DNA of 64,000 nt from JBHOQX01 sp042408595 (GTDB taxonomy: Bacteria > Chloroflexota > Chloroflexia > Chloroflexales > Roseiflexaceae): positions 1 through 64,000 of the forward strand of contig JBHOQX010000047.1 of the NCBI GenBank assembly GCA_042408595.1, given 5' to 3'. The notes under the pieces were generated by a model. The model did not search any database. It saw only the letters and a program-made list of their open reading frames with translations, and was not told the DNA's origin. The translations under genes were made by a program, and so were the position numbers. Below, in pieces: positions 25,351 to 34,272 of this stretch. Positions within the stretch are counted from its first letter, which is position 1, and each line of letters begins with the position of its first letter.

Positions 25351-26655
25351 TTATGTGTTTTGGAGCGGGCCCGCGCGCCGGCTGAGCGCCGCCAGCACGG
25401 CCGCCCGCCCGACCAGCCCGACCAGGCGGCCACCCGCGTCCACCACCGGGATGCGCTTGATGCGGTGCGCCATCATCAGGCGAATGGCGTCGGAGATCGG
25501 CGCGTCGGCGGGCACGGTCAGCGCCGGGCTGCTCATGATGTCAGCGGCGGTGCGCCCCTGCGCGGTGAGCTCCAGCCCCTCCGGCCGTGCCCCGCCGCCC
25601 AACCAGGCCGCCAGCGCTCCAAGCGCGCCGGGCCGCACCCGCCGCGCGGCGCGCCGCAGCACATCCCCGTCGGTGATGATGCCGATCACCCGCCGGTCGG
25701 CGTCCACCACGACCACGCGCCGCTTCTCGGATTCGAGCAGGCTTTCGAGCGTCTCGGCCAGCGGCGTCTCCGGGCGCACCGTCGGCACGTCGTGGCTCAT
25801 GATCGCCCCGACGCTGGCTGGCGTGCCGTCAGGCAGTTGGAGCGGCGCGGCGGGGCGCTCCCGCAGGCCCTCCGCGACGGTCTTGAGCAGGTCGGAGCGG
25901 CTGACCATTCCGACCAGCCGGCCCCCGGCATCGACCACCGGGATGCGCTTGAGGCCGCGTTCGGCCATCGCCGCTGCGGCCTGGGCCAGCGGCGTCGTGG
26001 CCGGCAGCGTGACCGGCTCGCGGGTCATCAGGTCGGCAGCGGTGTGCGGCTGCCCGGCCAGCGCCGCGGCGGCGGCGGCCCGTTCGGCCTGGGGCAACTC
26101 CTGCTGGAGGGCCAGCGGCAGATCGGTCGCGCCCCGGCTCAGCAGATCGCCGTCGGTGATGATGCCGACCACCCGCCCGTCGTCGTCGACCACCGGCACC
26201 GCCCGCAGCGCTCGGTCGATCAACTGCGCGACAATCTCAGCGGCGGGAGTGTCGGGCCGCACACGGGCGACATCCCGGCTCATCACGTCGGCGACCGTCA
26301 GGCGCGGCGGGAACGGCCCGATCACCCGCGAGGCGTACTTGAGCACCTCGACCGGCAGGCTGGTGATCAGCCCTTCGGTCACCATCGCCTGAATCTCGGG
26401 CATCACCCGCGCGATGCGGTCGGCCCGGTCCACGAACGTCACGACCACCGGCAGGTCGCTGCTCAGTTCGACCAGCGCCGCAGTGTGGATGAAGCTGTGG
26501 GCGCCATAGCCGGCGATCCCGCGCAGCACGGTGCCGCCGGCGATCCCATGGCGCTTGAGGGTTTCGAGCAGCGCCATGGAGAGCGGGCGGCCGTGCCACT
26601 GGTCGCTTTCGCCGATAAATATCCAGACTTGCTGTGCGCCGCCGCTGAGTTCCAT
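25351..26655 (-). CDS. DUF190 (PII-like) domain protein with four CBS domains
   Basis: This 434-residue cytoplasmic protein has a DUF190 domain (about residues 8-105; IFIGESDQWHGRPLSMALLETLKRHGIAGGTVLRGIAGYG), a fold related to PII signalling proteins. It then has two CBS pairs (motifs such as IKRIPVVDAGGRLVGLVGR and VVGIITDGDLLSRG repeated four times). CBS pairs bind adenine nucleotides, so the protein probably senses nucleotide state. DUF190 genes are often found beside crcB fluoride channels, and here crcB lies 227 bp upstream on the same strand. GGAGG precedes the ATG. A role in fluoride response is inferred from that context. Confidence 0.85.
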   Translation of the reverse strand: MELSGGAQQVWIFIGESDQWHGRPLSMALLETLKRHGIAGGTVLRGIAGYGAHSFIHTAALVELSSDLPVVVTFVDRADRIARVMPEIQAMVTEGLITSLPVEVLKYASRVIGPFPPRLTVADVMSRDVARVRPDTPAAEIVAQLIDRALRAVPVVDDDGRVVGIITDGDLLSRGATDLPLALQQELPQAERAAAAAALAGQPHTAADLMTREPVTLPATTPLAQAAAAMAERGLKRIPVVDAGGRLVGMVSRSDLLKTVAEGLRERPAAPLQLPDGTPASVGAIMSHDVPTVRPETPLAETLESLLESEKRRVVVVDADRRVIGIITDGDVLRRAARRVRPGALGALAAWLGGGARPEGLELTAQGRTAADIMSSPALTVPADAPISDAIRLMMAHRIKRIPVVDAGGRLVGLVGRAAVLAALSRRAGPLQNT

Positions 26656-26882
26656 ATCGCCCTCCCGCGATGGCAGTGGGGTGCGGGGAATCGTCGTCTC
26701 TCCGCACTCGCCAAAGGCCAGTGCGCCTGCCGTGCAGCGAAAAAGGTTCAGGGATCAGGCGTTCTGATGCTGTGAACTGTGTTGCTGGCCGAAACAGACG
26801 GAAGAACGGTGGACGGTTGCCCCTCCGCCGCCGTTCGCCCGATAGGCGCCATGCCTGTTCAGCAATGGTAACCGCCGGGCGC

Positions 26883-27260
26883 TCAAGCGATCCATCGGGC
26901 GAGCCCCGCGCCGAGCACGACGCCGAGCAGCCCCAATGCGACGCTGCCGAGCACATAGAGCGCCGCCTCGCGCAGGTTGCCGCTGAGCATGAGCGAGAAG
27001 GTCTCATAGCTGAAGCTGGAGAAGGTGGTGAAGCCACCGAGCAGCCCGGTGACCAGTAGCAGACGCGCCGGCTCGCTCAGGGTGATGCGGCTTGTCGCCA
27101 ACACCAGCAGCAGCCCGATCAGAAAGCTGCCGCTCACATTGATCAGCAGCGTGCCGTACGGAAAGGCCGCGCCCCAGCATTGCGCCGCCCAAAGCGACAG
27201 GCCGTAGCGCAGGTTCGCGCCGACCGCGGCCCCAAGCGCGACCGCCAGCACATTCAGCAT
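26883..27260 (-). CDS. crcB: Fluoride channel CrcB/FluC
   Basis: This is a small four-helix membrane protein that exports fluoride as a dual-topology dimer. Characteristic segments are GAAVGANLRYGLSLWA, FPYGTLLINVSGSFLIG, and TGLLGGFTTFSSFSYE. The ATG at 27260 gives the usual length of 125 residues and has GGAG in place. An upstream ATG at 27371 would add a Pro/Arg-rich 37-residue extension. A -10 TACAAT on the minus strand at 27409-27404 marks a probable promoter. I looked for a fluoride riboswitch in the leader and did not see one. Confidence 0.9.
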   Translation of the reverse strand: MLNVLAVALGAAVGANLRYGLSLWAAQCWGAAFPYGTLLINVSGSFLIGLLLVLATSRITLSEPARLLLVTGLLGGFTTFSSFSYETFSLMLSGNLREAALYVLGSVALGLLGVVLGAGLARWIA

Positions 27261-27447
27261 CCAGGGTCTCCGCAGGAGCCTCGCACGTAGCGCGGCGCCG
27301 GGCCGCGCCGGGCGGCGGGCTGGCCGCGTGAGCGGGGCGGATGGTTGGTGGATGTCGCGCTCGTTCTCCATCGGCAGTTGGCAGCGTTGTGCCGCATGGG
27401 AGCATTGTACACCCGCGCCGGGGATTCGCCAGCGCGGCGGCCAGCCG

Positions 27448-28290
27448 TCACCAGACGGCGAACACGCGGGATGGCCCGCCCGAGCCCGAAGCGACTTTCG
27501 GCGCGCCGACGATCAGCGTCGCGCCGCTCGGCGGAATCGACTCGAGGTTTGCCACATTTTCCAGGCCCCATTTGCCGGCGGGAAGCCAGGTGTAGTGCAC
27601 CGCAAACGTGGTGGACGGCCCATGGTCGATACTTAGCGTATCCACGCCGATGCCGGCCACGTTGCGCTCGGTCAGCAGAAAATCGACCGCCTCCTTACCA
27701 AAGCCTGGGAAGTGCATCACGCCGCTGGCATCCGCGTTGCGGTGCGTCTCCTTCGAGCCGATTCGCGCGCCCCAGCCGCTCGCCATCAGCACCGCGGCGT
27801 TCGCCGGGATGCGGCCATAACGCCGCTCCCAGGCGCGGATATCATCCGGCGTCACCACCGTGTCCGGGTCGCGCTGCGCCCGATCAGTGATGTTTATGAC
27901 TACAGCTGGCGCCACCAGATTCTCGGGTGGGATCTGATCGACGAAGATGCCCTTTGGATCGAAGTGCGCCGGAGCATCCATGTGCGTGCCAACATGCTCC
28001 CAATAGCTGATCACATTGCCATAATAGCCCGAGTCCTCGTGAATAACGAACTGCTTGATGCTAAAGGTGGGATCGCTATCCGAGAAGACCGGCATGTTCG
28101 GCCCGAGGATATGGGTCAGGTCGAGAATGCGCGAGAAGCGCGTCGGATGCACCGGCGCGGCCCGCGCCGCTTCGGCTGCGGCGGGCCCGGCGACACCGGC
28201 GGCGACCGCGGCCGCCGAGATGCCGAGCTTGAACAGGGCGCGGCGGCTGAGCACCGGATCCCGCATGGCTTCGAGTACGGCAGGCGGCAC
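27448..28290 (-). CDS. Cyclase/kynurenine-formamidase-like family protein, exported
   Basis: This 280-residue metal-dependent hydrolase belongs to the cyclase family. The metal-binding signature HVGTHMDAPAHFD lies at about residues 98-110, and a second conserved stretch GIGVDTLSIDHG at about 215-226. The N-terminus SRRALFKLGISAAAVAAGVAG looks like a signal peptide with a twin-arginine flavour (S-R-R-A-L-F-K), so it may be exported folded. Family members hydrolyse formylkynurenine or isatin-like amides; the substrate here is unknown. A promoter-like TTCGAC-16-TATACT lies on the minus strand at 28410-28383. Confidence 0.85.
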   Translation of the reverse strand: MPPAVLEAMRDPVLSRRALFKLGISAAAVAAGVAGPAAAEAARAAPVHPTRFSRILDLTHILGPNMPVFSDSDPTFSIKQFVIHEDSGYYGNVISYWEHVGTHMDAPAHFDPKGIFVDQIPPENLVAPAVVINITDRAQRDPDTVVTPDDIRAWERRYGRIPANAAVLMASGWGARIGSKETHRNADASGVMHFPGFGKEAVDFLLTERNVAGIGVDTLSIDHGPSTTFAVHYTWLPAGKWGLENVANLESIPPSGATLIVGAPKVASGSGGPSRVFAVW

Positions 28291-28542
28291 ATGGCAATCC
28301 TCCTCTAGGACTGGCCGCGGCGCGCCGAGAAGCTCGCCACGGGCGGCTTACAGGCGAAGGCGGAGAGCGGGACGGCGAGCGTAGTATACTATCACCTCGC
28401 GGAGGTCGAACGACGTGACAGCCGACCCGCCCCAGGCCTCCGCTACCGTCGTGCTAGGGGCCAAGCCGCTGTCGATCGCGCTGATTACGAGGGCTTCGCC
28501 CGCCAATGCTCTCCATCAAGTACTGCCCTTGGCTTTCTGTAC

Positions 28543-29988
28543 TCACACGAGCGCATACCGCACGTCGAACGGGCCGCGCGCCGCCAATCGCTGCTCCAGC
28601 GCCGCCAGTACCTCGCGCTTCAGCCCGAGCGTGCGCAGCTCCTCTAACCGCAGGGTGTCGATGTGCAGCGTGCCGTCCGGCGCATCCAGCGCCCGCCCGG
28701 TCCGGCGCAGCCGGCGGTACTCCGCTTCGCTCACCTCGGCGATGAACACGCCGGTATCGTCGTCGTACAACGCGCCGGCGGTCGGCGGGGCGCTCAGCAG
28801 CGCGCGGGAGGGGCTGGTCGCCCGCTCGGTCATGGCCTGCTGCTCGGAGCGGCTGAACCGCACGACCGGCAGCGTTTCGGCCAACGTCGCGTCGACGATC
28901 ACCCGGGCGGCATCGGGCCGCCCCATGCGCCGCGCGTTGGCCCGCATGGCCTCCAGCCGCGCCGGGTCGTTCAGCAGCGTGTCGATCTTGAACGCGAACG
29001 CTTCGACATAATTCACCCGCACCGCCGCGCCGGCTTCCAGCAGGGTGTCGGAGTTGCGCTCCTCCTGGCCGGGCGTCGGCGTGTTGATCACCAGTGGCGT
29101 GCCGGCCGCCATGCACTCCGCGGACGTCAGCCCGCCCGGCTTGCCGACGAACAGCGTCGCCACCCGCACCAGGTCGGGCATGTCGGTGGTGAAGCCGAGC
29201 GGCCGGTACAGCGCCGCGCGCGGGCGGGTGATGCGCTGCACATCGCGCAGCAGCTCTTCGTTCCGCCCACATACGACCACGATCTGGACAGGGGTTTCCA
29301 GCCGCAGCGATTCGGCCACCAGGTCGCGCGCCGGGCCGCCGCCCACCGCACCGGCGGAGATAACGATCACCGGCAGGTCGGGCCGCAGCTCGTAGCGCGC
29401 CAGCACCGCCGCGCGATCCACTGGCTCGGCGAAGCGTGGGTTGATCGGAATGCCGGAGACCGTCACGCGCTCCGGCGGCAGCCCGATGCCAAGCATCCGC
29501 GCCCGCGTCTCCTCGCGGGCGACGAAGAAGCGCGTAAACGCTTCGTACAACCAGAGGCCCTGGAAATCGTAGTCGGTCGTGACGACCGCCAGCGAGGTGC
29601 GCAGCTCGCCCTCCGCCAGGAGTTGCGAGACGACGCCGGCCGGCATGAAGTGTGTGCAGACGGTGATATCCGGGTCGTACTCGCAGATGAAGCGTTGTAG
29701 CGGCGCGGTGTTGACCGAATCCCACAGCTTGCGTGTCAACTCCTCCCCGGCGAAGGGCACATCTGCCGAGTCGTACGTCCAGCCGAGCAGCTTGGGAAAC
29801 CGCCGCGCCAGCAGCTGATACAGCTGGTCGTACGAGGCGCGATAGGCTTCATTCGTCAGCCGGAGCGCGTCGAAATTGGCGACTTCGACCTCCCGGCGCG
29901 TGCGAAACTCGTTCTCGAGCGCGCGAGCCGCCACCAGGTGGCCCGATCCGACGCTCGCAGCAAGCAGGAGCACCCGCTTCTTCGCCAT
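28543..29988 (-). CDS. Monogalactosyldiacylglycerol-synthase-like glycosyltransferase (GT28)
   Basis: This 481-residue GT-B enzyme of the MGDG synthase/processive lipid glycosyltransferase type should glycosylate diacylglycerol in the membrane. Motifs are VLLLAASVGSGHLVAARAL (the family's GxGH start), VCTHFMPAGVVS, VVTTDYDFQGLW, PVIVISAGAVGGG, FVGKPGGLTSAECMAAGTP and NTPTPGQEERN. The C-terminal about 100 residues are an extension I cannot assign. The start at 29988 has GGAGGG upstream; the earlier ATG lies in a different context. Glycolipids of this kind are common in Chloroflexota membranes. Confidence 0.88.
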   Translation of the reverse strand: MAKKRVLLLAASVGSGHLVAARALENEFRTRREVEVANFDALRLTNEAYRASYDQLYQLLARRFPKLLGWTYDSADVPFAGEELTRKLWDSVNTAPLQRFICEYDPDITVCTHFMPAGVVSQLLAEGELRTSLAVVTTDYDFQGLWLYEAFTRFFVAREETRARMLGIGLPPERVTVSGIPINPRFAEPVDRAAVLARYELRPDLPVIVISAGAVGGGPARDLVAESLRLETPVQIVVVCGRNEELLRDVQRITRPRAALYRPLGFTTDMPDLVRVATLFVGKPGGLTSAECMAAGTPLVINTPTPGQEERNSDTLLEAGAAVRVNYVEAFAFKIDTLLNDPARLEAMRANARRMGRPDAARVIVDATLAETLPVVRFSRSEQQAMTERATSPSRALLSAPPTAGALYDDDTGVFIAEVSEAEYRRLRRTGRALDAPDGTLHIDTLRLEELRTLGLKREVLAALEQRLAARGPFDVRYALV

Positions 29989-30194
29989 CCATCCCTCCAT
30001 CGTTCTCGCCGGCGCGGTGCTGTTGATTCTACTGCATATCTGCGGGGGCGCGAAAGTGGAGGTTTTCCCAGGGTGGGGCGGCATCGCCGCTCGCCCGGCT
30101 GCGGCGGCGTGCCGCCCGCATGCGGCATCCGGCCAGCCATGGCCGTCAGGCGCCCGGCAAGGAGCGCATCAACTGTTACGATGCACCCCCGCCG

Positions 30195-30223
30195 TTGCAT
30201 AAATCCGCGGTTCGTGCTACTGT
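30195..30223 (+). promoter_or_regulatory. Promoter of the glutamate dehydrogenase gene
   Basis: TTGCAT (30195-30200) and TACTGT (30218-30223) are separated by 17 bp, about 60 bp before the ATG at 30285. Confidence 0.55.
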
Positions 30224-30284
30224 ACCGTCAACAGCGCGCCATGCGGCGCGACATGCCGCATTCAGATCGAACGGGAGGCAGACG

Positions 30285-31550
30285 ATGACGTCTGAGCGCG
30301 ACAATCCCTTTCATATTGCCCAGCAGCAGTTCGACCGCGCGTCCGAGCTCCTCAACCTTCCGCAGAGCATCCACGCGATTCTGCGTGTGCCGAACCGCGA
30401 GTTGACGGTCAACTTCCCGGTCAAAATGGACGATGGCACCATCCGAGTCTTCACCGGCTACCGCGTGCAACACAACCTCGGCCGCGGCCCGGCCAAGGGC
30501 GGCATCCGCTACCACCCGCAGGTGGATATCGATGAAGTGCGCGCCCTGGCGATGTGGATGACCTGGAAGTGCGCCCTGGTGAACATCCCCTACGGCGGCG
30601 CGAAGGGCGGTGTCATCGTCGATCCGGCGTCGCTCTCGATGAGCGAGTTGGAGCGCCTCACCCGCCGCTTCGCGACCGAGATCAGCATCCTGATCGGGCC
30701 GGACAAGGACATCCCCGCGCCGGATGTGGGGACCAACCCGCAGGTGATGGCCTGGATCATGGACACCATCTCGATGCATGAGGGCCACACCGTTCCATCG
30801 GTCATCACCGGCAAGCCGATCGAGGTCGGCGGCTCATTGGGCCGCAACGATGCGACCGGGCGCGGCGTCAGCCTGATGGTGCGGGAGTGGGCGCGGATCC
30901 GCGGGCTCGACCTGGGTCGGCTCAGTGTCGCTGTGCAGGGCTTCGGCAATGTGGGCGGGGTCGCTGCGGAACTGATCGCCGACCTGGGCTGCCGGGTCGT
31001 CGCGGTGAGCGACGCGAGCGGGGGCTACTACCGCCGCGGCGGTTTGGACATCCGGGCGATGCGCGCGTATGCCGCCCGACATCCGCGCCGGATGCTCGAT
31101 GGTTACAGCGCGCCGGGGTTGGAACGCATCACCAACGCAGAGTTGCTCGAACTGCCGTGCGATGTGCTCGTGCCGGCCGCGCTGGAGAACCAGATCACCA
31201 GGGAGAACGCCGCGCGGATTCAGGCCAGCGTGATCGTCGAAGGCGCGAACGGCCCGACGACGCCCGCCGCCGACGCGATCCTGGAGGAGCGCGGCATCAC
31301 CGTCATCCCCGACATCCTGGCCAACGCCGGCGGGGTGACTGTCAGTTATTTCGAATGGGTGCAGGGGCTCCAATCGTTCTTCTGGGACGAGCAGGATGTG
31401 AACGCCAAGCTCGAGCGGATCATGGTCAACGCCTTCGACCAGGTGCGCGCCATGGCCCAGGAGCGCGGCGTCTCGCTACGCCTGGCGGCCTACCTCCTGG
31501 CCGTGCGCCGCGTCGCCGATGCGACCCTGATCCGCGGAATTTACCCGTAG
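30285..31550 (+). CDS. gdhA: Glutamate dehydrogenase (Glu/Leu/Phe/Val family)
   Basis: This 421-residue hexameric-type enzyme interconverts glutamate with 2-oxoglutarate and ammonia. The catalytic region has GPAKGGIRYHPQVDIDEVRALAMWMTWKCALVNIPYGGAKGGV, with the lysine of the GGAKGG motif. The nucleotide-binding domain has AVQGFGNVGGVAAELIADLG, and EGANGPTTPAAD is present. GGGAGG precedes the ATG at 30285. It opens the nitrogen block, which continues with a response regulator, two ammonium transporters and glutamine synthetase. Cofactor preference is not settled by eye. Confidence 0.95.
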   Translation: MTSERDNPFHIAQQQFDRASELLNLPQSIHAILRVPNRELTVNFPVKMDDGTIRVFTGYRVQHNLGRGPAKGGIRYHPQVDIDEVRALAMWMTWKCALVNIPYGGAKGGVIVDPASLSMSELERLTRRFATEISILIGPDKDIPAPDVGTNPQVMAWIMDTISMHEGHTVPSVITGKPIEVGGSLGRNDATGRGVSLMVREWARIRGLDLGRLSVAVQGFGNVGGVAAELIADLGCRVVAVSDASGGYYRRGGLDIRAMRAYAARHPRRMLDGYSAPGLERITNAELLELPCDVLVPAALENQITRENAARIQASVIVEGANGPTTPAADAILEERGITVIPDILANAGGVTVSYFEWVQGLQSFFWDEQDVNAKLERIMVNAFDQVRAMAQERGVSLRLAAYLLAVRRVADATLIRGIYP

Positions 31551-31641
31551 AGCCCAGCGCGGATGGTAGGAGACCGGAGATGGGGGACGGGCGGCTGCAT
31601 GCACGAGCGCTTCCCCCCAGCCTCCAGCCGCCAGACTATGC

Positions 31642-31647
31642 TACAAT
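31642..31647 (+). promoter_or_regulatory. -10 element of the response regulator gene
   Basis: GCTACAAT (TACAAT 31642-31647) lies 31 bp before the GTG start. It overlaps the only in-frame upstream ATG, which argues for the GTG. Confidence 0.5.
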
Positions 31648-31678
31648 GCGCCCATATCCGCCGGCCAGCGGAGGCGCC

Positions 31679-32083
31679 GTGGACATACTGCTTGTTGACG
31701 ACAACCCTCTGATGCAGCAGGTCATCGGCCGCTATCTGACCGACCTTGGCCACTGCGTCGCGATCGCCGGGCGCGCCGAGGAGGCGCTGGCGCTCGCCGG
31801 CCAGACCCCTCCGTCGCTTCTGATCGTCGATTACTTCCTGCCGGATATGGACGGCCCCGAGGCGCTGCGGGCGCTGCGCAGCCTGCCCGGCTGCGGCGCG
31901 GTTCCGGCGATCGCGCTGAGCGGGATGGACGAACAGGAAGCGCGCGAGACACTCACCGACGAGTTCGACGCCATTCTGCTCAAGCCGGTCGAGTTGAATG
32001 ATCTGGCAGCTGCCGTGCGGCGCTGTGCCGGTCGGCCGCAGCCCCGCAGCGCAGGGTACGGCCGTGGTGATGATTCAGGATAA
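31679..32083 (+). CDS. Single-domain response regulator
   Basis: This stand-alone receiver of 134 residues has the phosphoacceptor in LLIVDYFLPDMDGPEALRAL, the acidic pair in ILLVDDNP, the threonine/serine position in AIALSGMDEQEA and the lysine in AILLKPVELNDL. It has no output domain. The GTG at 31679 follows GGAGG. It lies between glutamate dehydrogenase and an Rrf2 regulator; its kinase is not adjacent. Confidence 0.88.
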   Translation: MDILLVDDNPLMQQVIGRYLTDLGHCVAIAGRAEEALALAGQTPPSLLIVDYFLPDMDGPEALRALRSLPGCGAVPAIALSGMDEQEARETLTDEFDAILLKPVELNDLAAAVRRCAGRPQPRSAGYGRGDDSG

Positions 32084-32210
32084 CGCGGGGAGGTTCTGGA
32101 GCGACCGCAGGCCGCTCCGAGCGCGTTCGTTGGAGGCAGCCTGCAACGCCCCCTGCGGGAAGTGAGCCGCAGATCCGGCAACCCTGCCTCCTGTCTCAGA
32201 GATGTAAGGC

Positions 32211-32651
32211 ATGCGAATCTCGAGCAAAGGTGACTATGGCCTGCGGGCGCTGCTCGACCTGGCGCAGCGCTATGGTGAAGGGCCGATCCAGAGCCGCGAC
32301 ATCCACGAGCGGCAGGGGATCGACGAGAACTACCTGAACCAGATTCTGATTTTGCTGCGCAAAGCGGGCCTGATCGAGAGCCTGCGCGGGCCGCAGGGCG
32401 GGCATCGGCTGGCGCGGCCGCCGGCTCGTATCACCGTGCTCGAGGCGCTCGTGGCGCTGGAGGGGCCGATCCTGCCGGCGGACTCCGGCGGCGACGAAGG
32501 CGCCGGCACCGATCCAGCGGACCGCCAGATCGTCCACGAGGTTTGGGCCGAGATGCGGGGGCTGCTGGAGGAATATCTTGGCGCGCTGACGCTGGACGAT
32601 CTGTGCCAGCGCAAGCGCCAGCGCGCCGGGGATGTGATGTATTACATTTGA
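32211..32651 (+). CDS. Rrf2-family transcriptional regulator without the Fe-S cysteines
   Basis: This 146-residue winged-helix regulator has the Rrf2 start MRISSKGDYGLRALLDLAQR and RDIHERQGIDENYLNQILILLRKAGLIESLRGPQGGHRLAR, the helix-turn-helix and wing. The usual three-cysteine cluster is missing: the protein has one cysteine, near residue 133. It therefore resembles cluster-free members such as CymR-type cysteine regulators. The 127-bp leader contains several GC-rich stems. It converges with amt and shares a hairpin terminator. Confidence 0.88.
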   Translation: MRISSKGDYGLRALLDLAQRYGEGPIQSRDIHERQGIDENYLNQILILLRKAGLIESLRGPQGGHRLARPPARITVLEALVALEGPILPADSGGDEGAGTDPADRQIVHEVWAEMRGLLEEYLGALTLDDLCQRKRQRAGDVMYYI

Positions 32652-32671
32652 CCAGCGACGAACGACGAGCG

Positions 32672-32709
32672 ACGAAGGCCAGCCATTCTGATCCGGCTGG
32701 CCTTCGTCC
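32672..32709. terminator. Bidirectional hairpin between rrf2 and amt
   Basis: GACGAAGGCCAGCC (32672-32685) pairs perfectly with GGCTGGCCTTCGTC (32696-32709) across a 10-nt loop. The stem extends outward into a heptamer array (GCGACGA, ACGACGA, GCGACGA at 32656-32676) with a partly matching inverse array on the right. It sits between convergent genes. Confidence 0.7.
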
Positions 32710-32736
32710 TTCGTCTGCCGTCCGCTGTCGCTCCGC

Positions 32737-34272
32737 TTACTGCTCGGGCGTGATGCTCGCCGAGGCCGCCCCGGGCACATAGGTCGGCGCTGGGGCCGGC
32801 AGCCCACCCGGCACAGCCACGTCGCCGCCGACATACCCATGCTCGCCCATCTCGGGCATGTCCAGGCCGGCGATCTCGTCCTCGGCGCGGCTGCGCAGCA
32901 CCCCCGCCCGCTTCAGCGCCGAGAAGAAGGCATACGAGAGCCCAAAGGCGATCACGACGATCGCTGCGACCTCCAGCAACTGCGGCACGAGCTGGACGAA
33001 GCTGCCGCCGATCACGCCGGTCACCGGGGTCGAGACGCCATTCCAGCCGGCGGTGTCCGGGTTGCCCTTCGCGAAGATGCCAACCGCCAACACCCCCCAG
33101 ATGCCGTTGACAAAGTGGACCGGCACCGCTCCGACCGGGTCGTCGATCTTCGCCCGCTCCAGCCAGCCACTCGACAGGATCACCAGCACGCCGGCCACCA
33201 GGCCGATGATCACCGCGCCCCAGCTATCCACAAAGGCGCACGGCGCGGTGATCGCCACCAGGCCGGCCAGAATGCCGTTCACCGACATCGACGGCGAGGG
33301 CTTTTTCGTGGCACCGAACAGCCACGAGTAGGCCATGGCCGCGACACCGCCGGCCGCGCCGGCAAGCAGTGTGTTGGCGGCTGCCAGCGAGGTCAGATTG
33401 ATCGGGATGGCGGTCGCAGCGGTCGTCACCTTGCCGCTGGCATCCACCACCGCCGGCGTCACCAGGCCGATCGCCGAGCCGGGATTAAACCCGAACCAAC
33501 CGAAGAACAGGATGATCGCGCCGAGCACACCCATCGGAATGTTATGGCCCGGGATCGTGTTGGCCGAACCATCCTTGTTGAAGCGGCCGATGCGCGGTCC
33601 AAGCACGATCGCGATAGCCAGCCCGACCGCCCCGCCGGTGGTATGCACCACGCCGGAGCCAGCGAAGTCGACTGCCCCATTCCCAAGTCCAGCGATACGG
33701 CCGAGGTTCGCCAGCCAGCCGCCGCCCCACACCCAGTTGCCGATGATCGGGTAGACCAGCATGCTGACCCAGAAGCTCATGATCACGAAGCCGGCGAACT
33801 TGATCCGCTCCGCGCCGGAGCCGGTCGGGATCGTAGCGGCCGTGTCCATGAAGACCATCTGGAACAGGAAGAAGGCGAAAATCCCGGCCGCGCCCAGGCC
33901 GATCCCGTTCAGGAAGAAGCCCGACAGGCCCAGGAGGCCGATCTGGTCGCCGATGCGCAGCCCCGACGCGAGGCTATCGCCCCATGCGCCAAGGGTCACC
34001 GGGGAGAACGCCCAGGCGGCGTTGCCGTTGACTTCGGGATAGGTGTAGTTGACTGCGCCGAACTGAAAGGCGAAGCCGCAGATCCAGTAGCCGATCGCCC
34101 CGATACAGAACACCATCATGTTCATCAGCATGGTGTGGGCGACATTCTTGGCGCGCGTGAAGCCTGTCTCGACAAGTGCGAACCCCGCCTGCATGAAGAA
34201 GACGAGAAAGCCGGCGATCAGCAGCCACAAAATGTTGGCTGCCGTGGTCAGGAGCCCGAGTTGCTCATTCAT
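32737..34272 (-). CDS. amt: Ammonium transporter (Amt family) 1
   Basis: This 511-residue trimeric channel for ammonium/ammonia has eleven expected helices. The N-terminus reads ANILWLLIAGFLVFFMQAGFALVETGF. The twin pore histidines lie in FAGSGVVHTTGGAVG and VPVHFVNGIWG. FFGWFGFNPGS is typical. The C-terminus has a 60-residue Pro/Ala-rich cytoplasmic extension. GGGAGGG precedes the ATG at 34272. The leader has two strong hairpins. No glnK (PII) gene accompanies it here, unlike most amt operons. Confidence 0.95.
   Translation of the reverse strand: MNEQLGLLTTAANILWLLIAGFLVFFMQAGFALVETGFTRAKNVAHTMLMNMMVFCIGAIGYWICGFAFQFGAVNYTYPEVNGNAAWAFSPVTLGAWGDSLASGLRIGDQIGLLGLSGFFLNGIGLGAAGIFAFFLFQMVFMDTAATIPTGSGAERIKFAGFVIMSFWVSMLVYPIIGNWVWGGGWLANLGRIAGLGNGAVDFAGSGVVHTTGGAVGLAIAIVLGPRIGRFNKDGSANTIPGHNIPMGVLGAIILFFGWFGFNPGSAIGLVTPAVVDASGKVTTAATAIPINLTSLAAANTLLAGAAGGVAAMAYSWLFGATKKPSPSMSVNGILAGLVAITAPCAFVDSWGAVIIGLVAGVLVILSSGWLERAKIDDPVGAVPVHFVNGIWGVLAVGIFAKGNPDTAGWNGVSTPVTGVIGGSFVQLVPQLLEVAAIVVIAFGLSYAFFSALKRAGVLRSRAEDEIAGLDMPEMGEHGYVGGDVAVPGGLPAPAPTYVPGAASASITPEQ

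Noticed and set aside
27261..27447. Possible fluoride riboswitch upstream of crcB
   Set aside because: I could not place the conserved pseudoknot elements of the crcB motif in the leader or in the crcB-DUF190 gap.
32084..32210. Possible cobalamin or SAM riboswitch before the Rrf2 gene
   Set aside because: Only scattered words resemble either class; neither core can be assembled. Kept as a weak finding on a structured leader.
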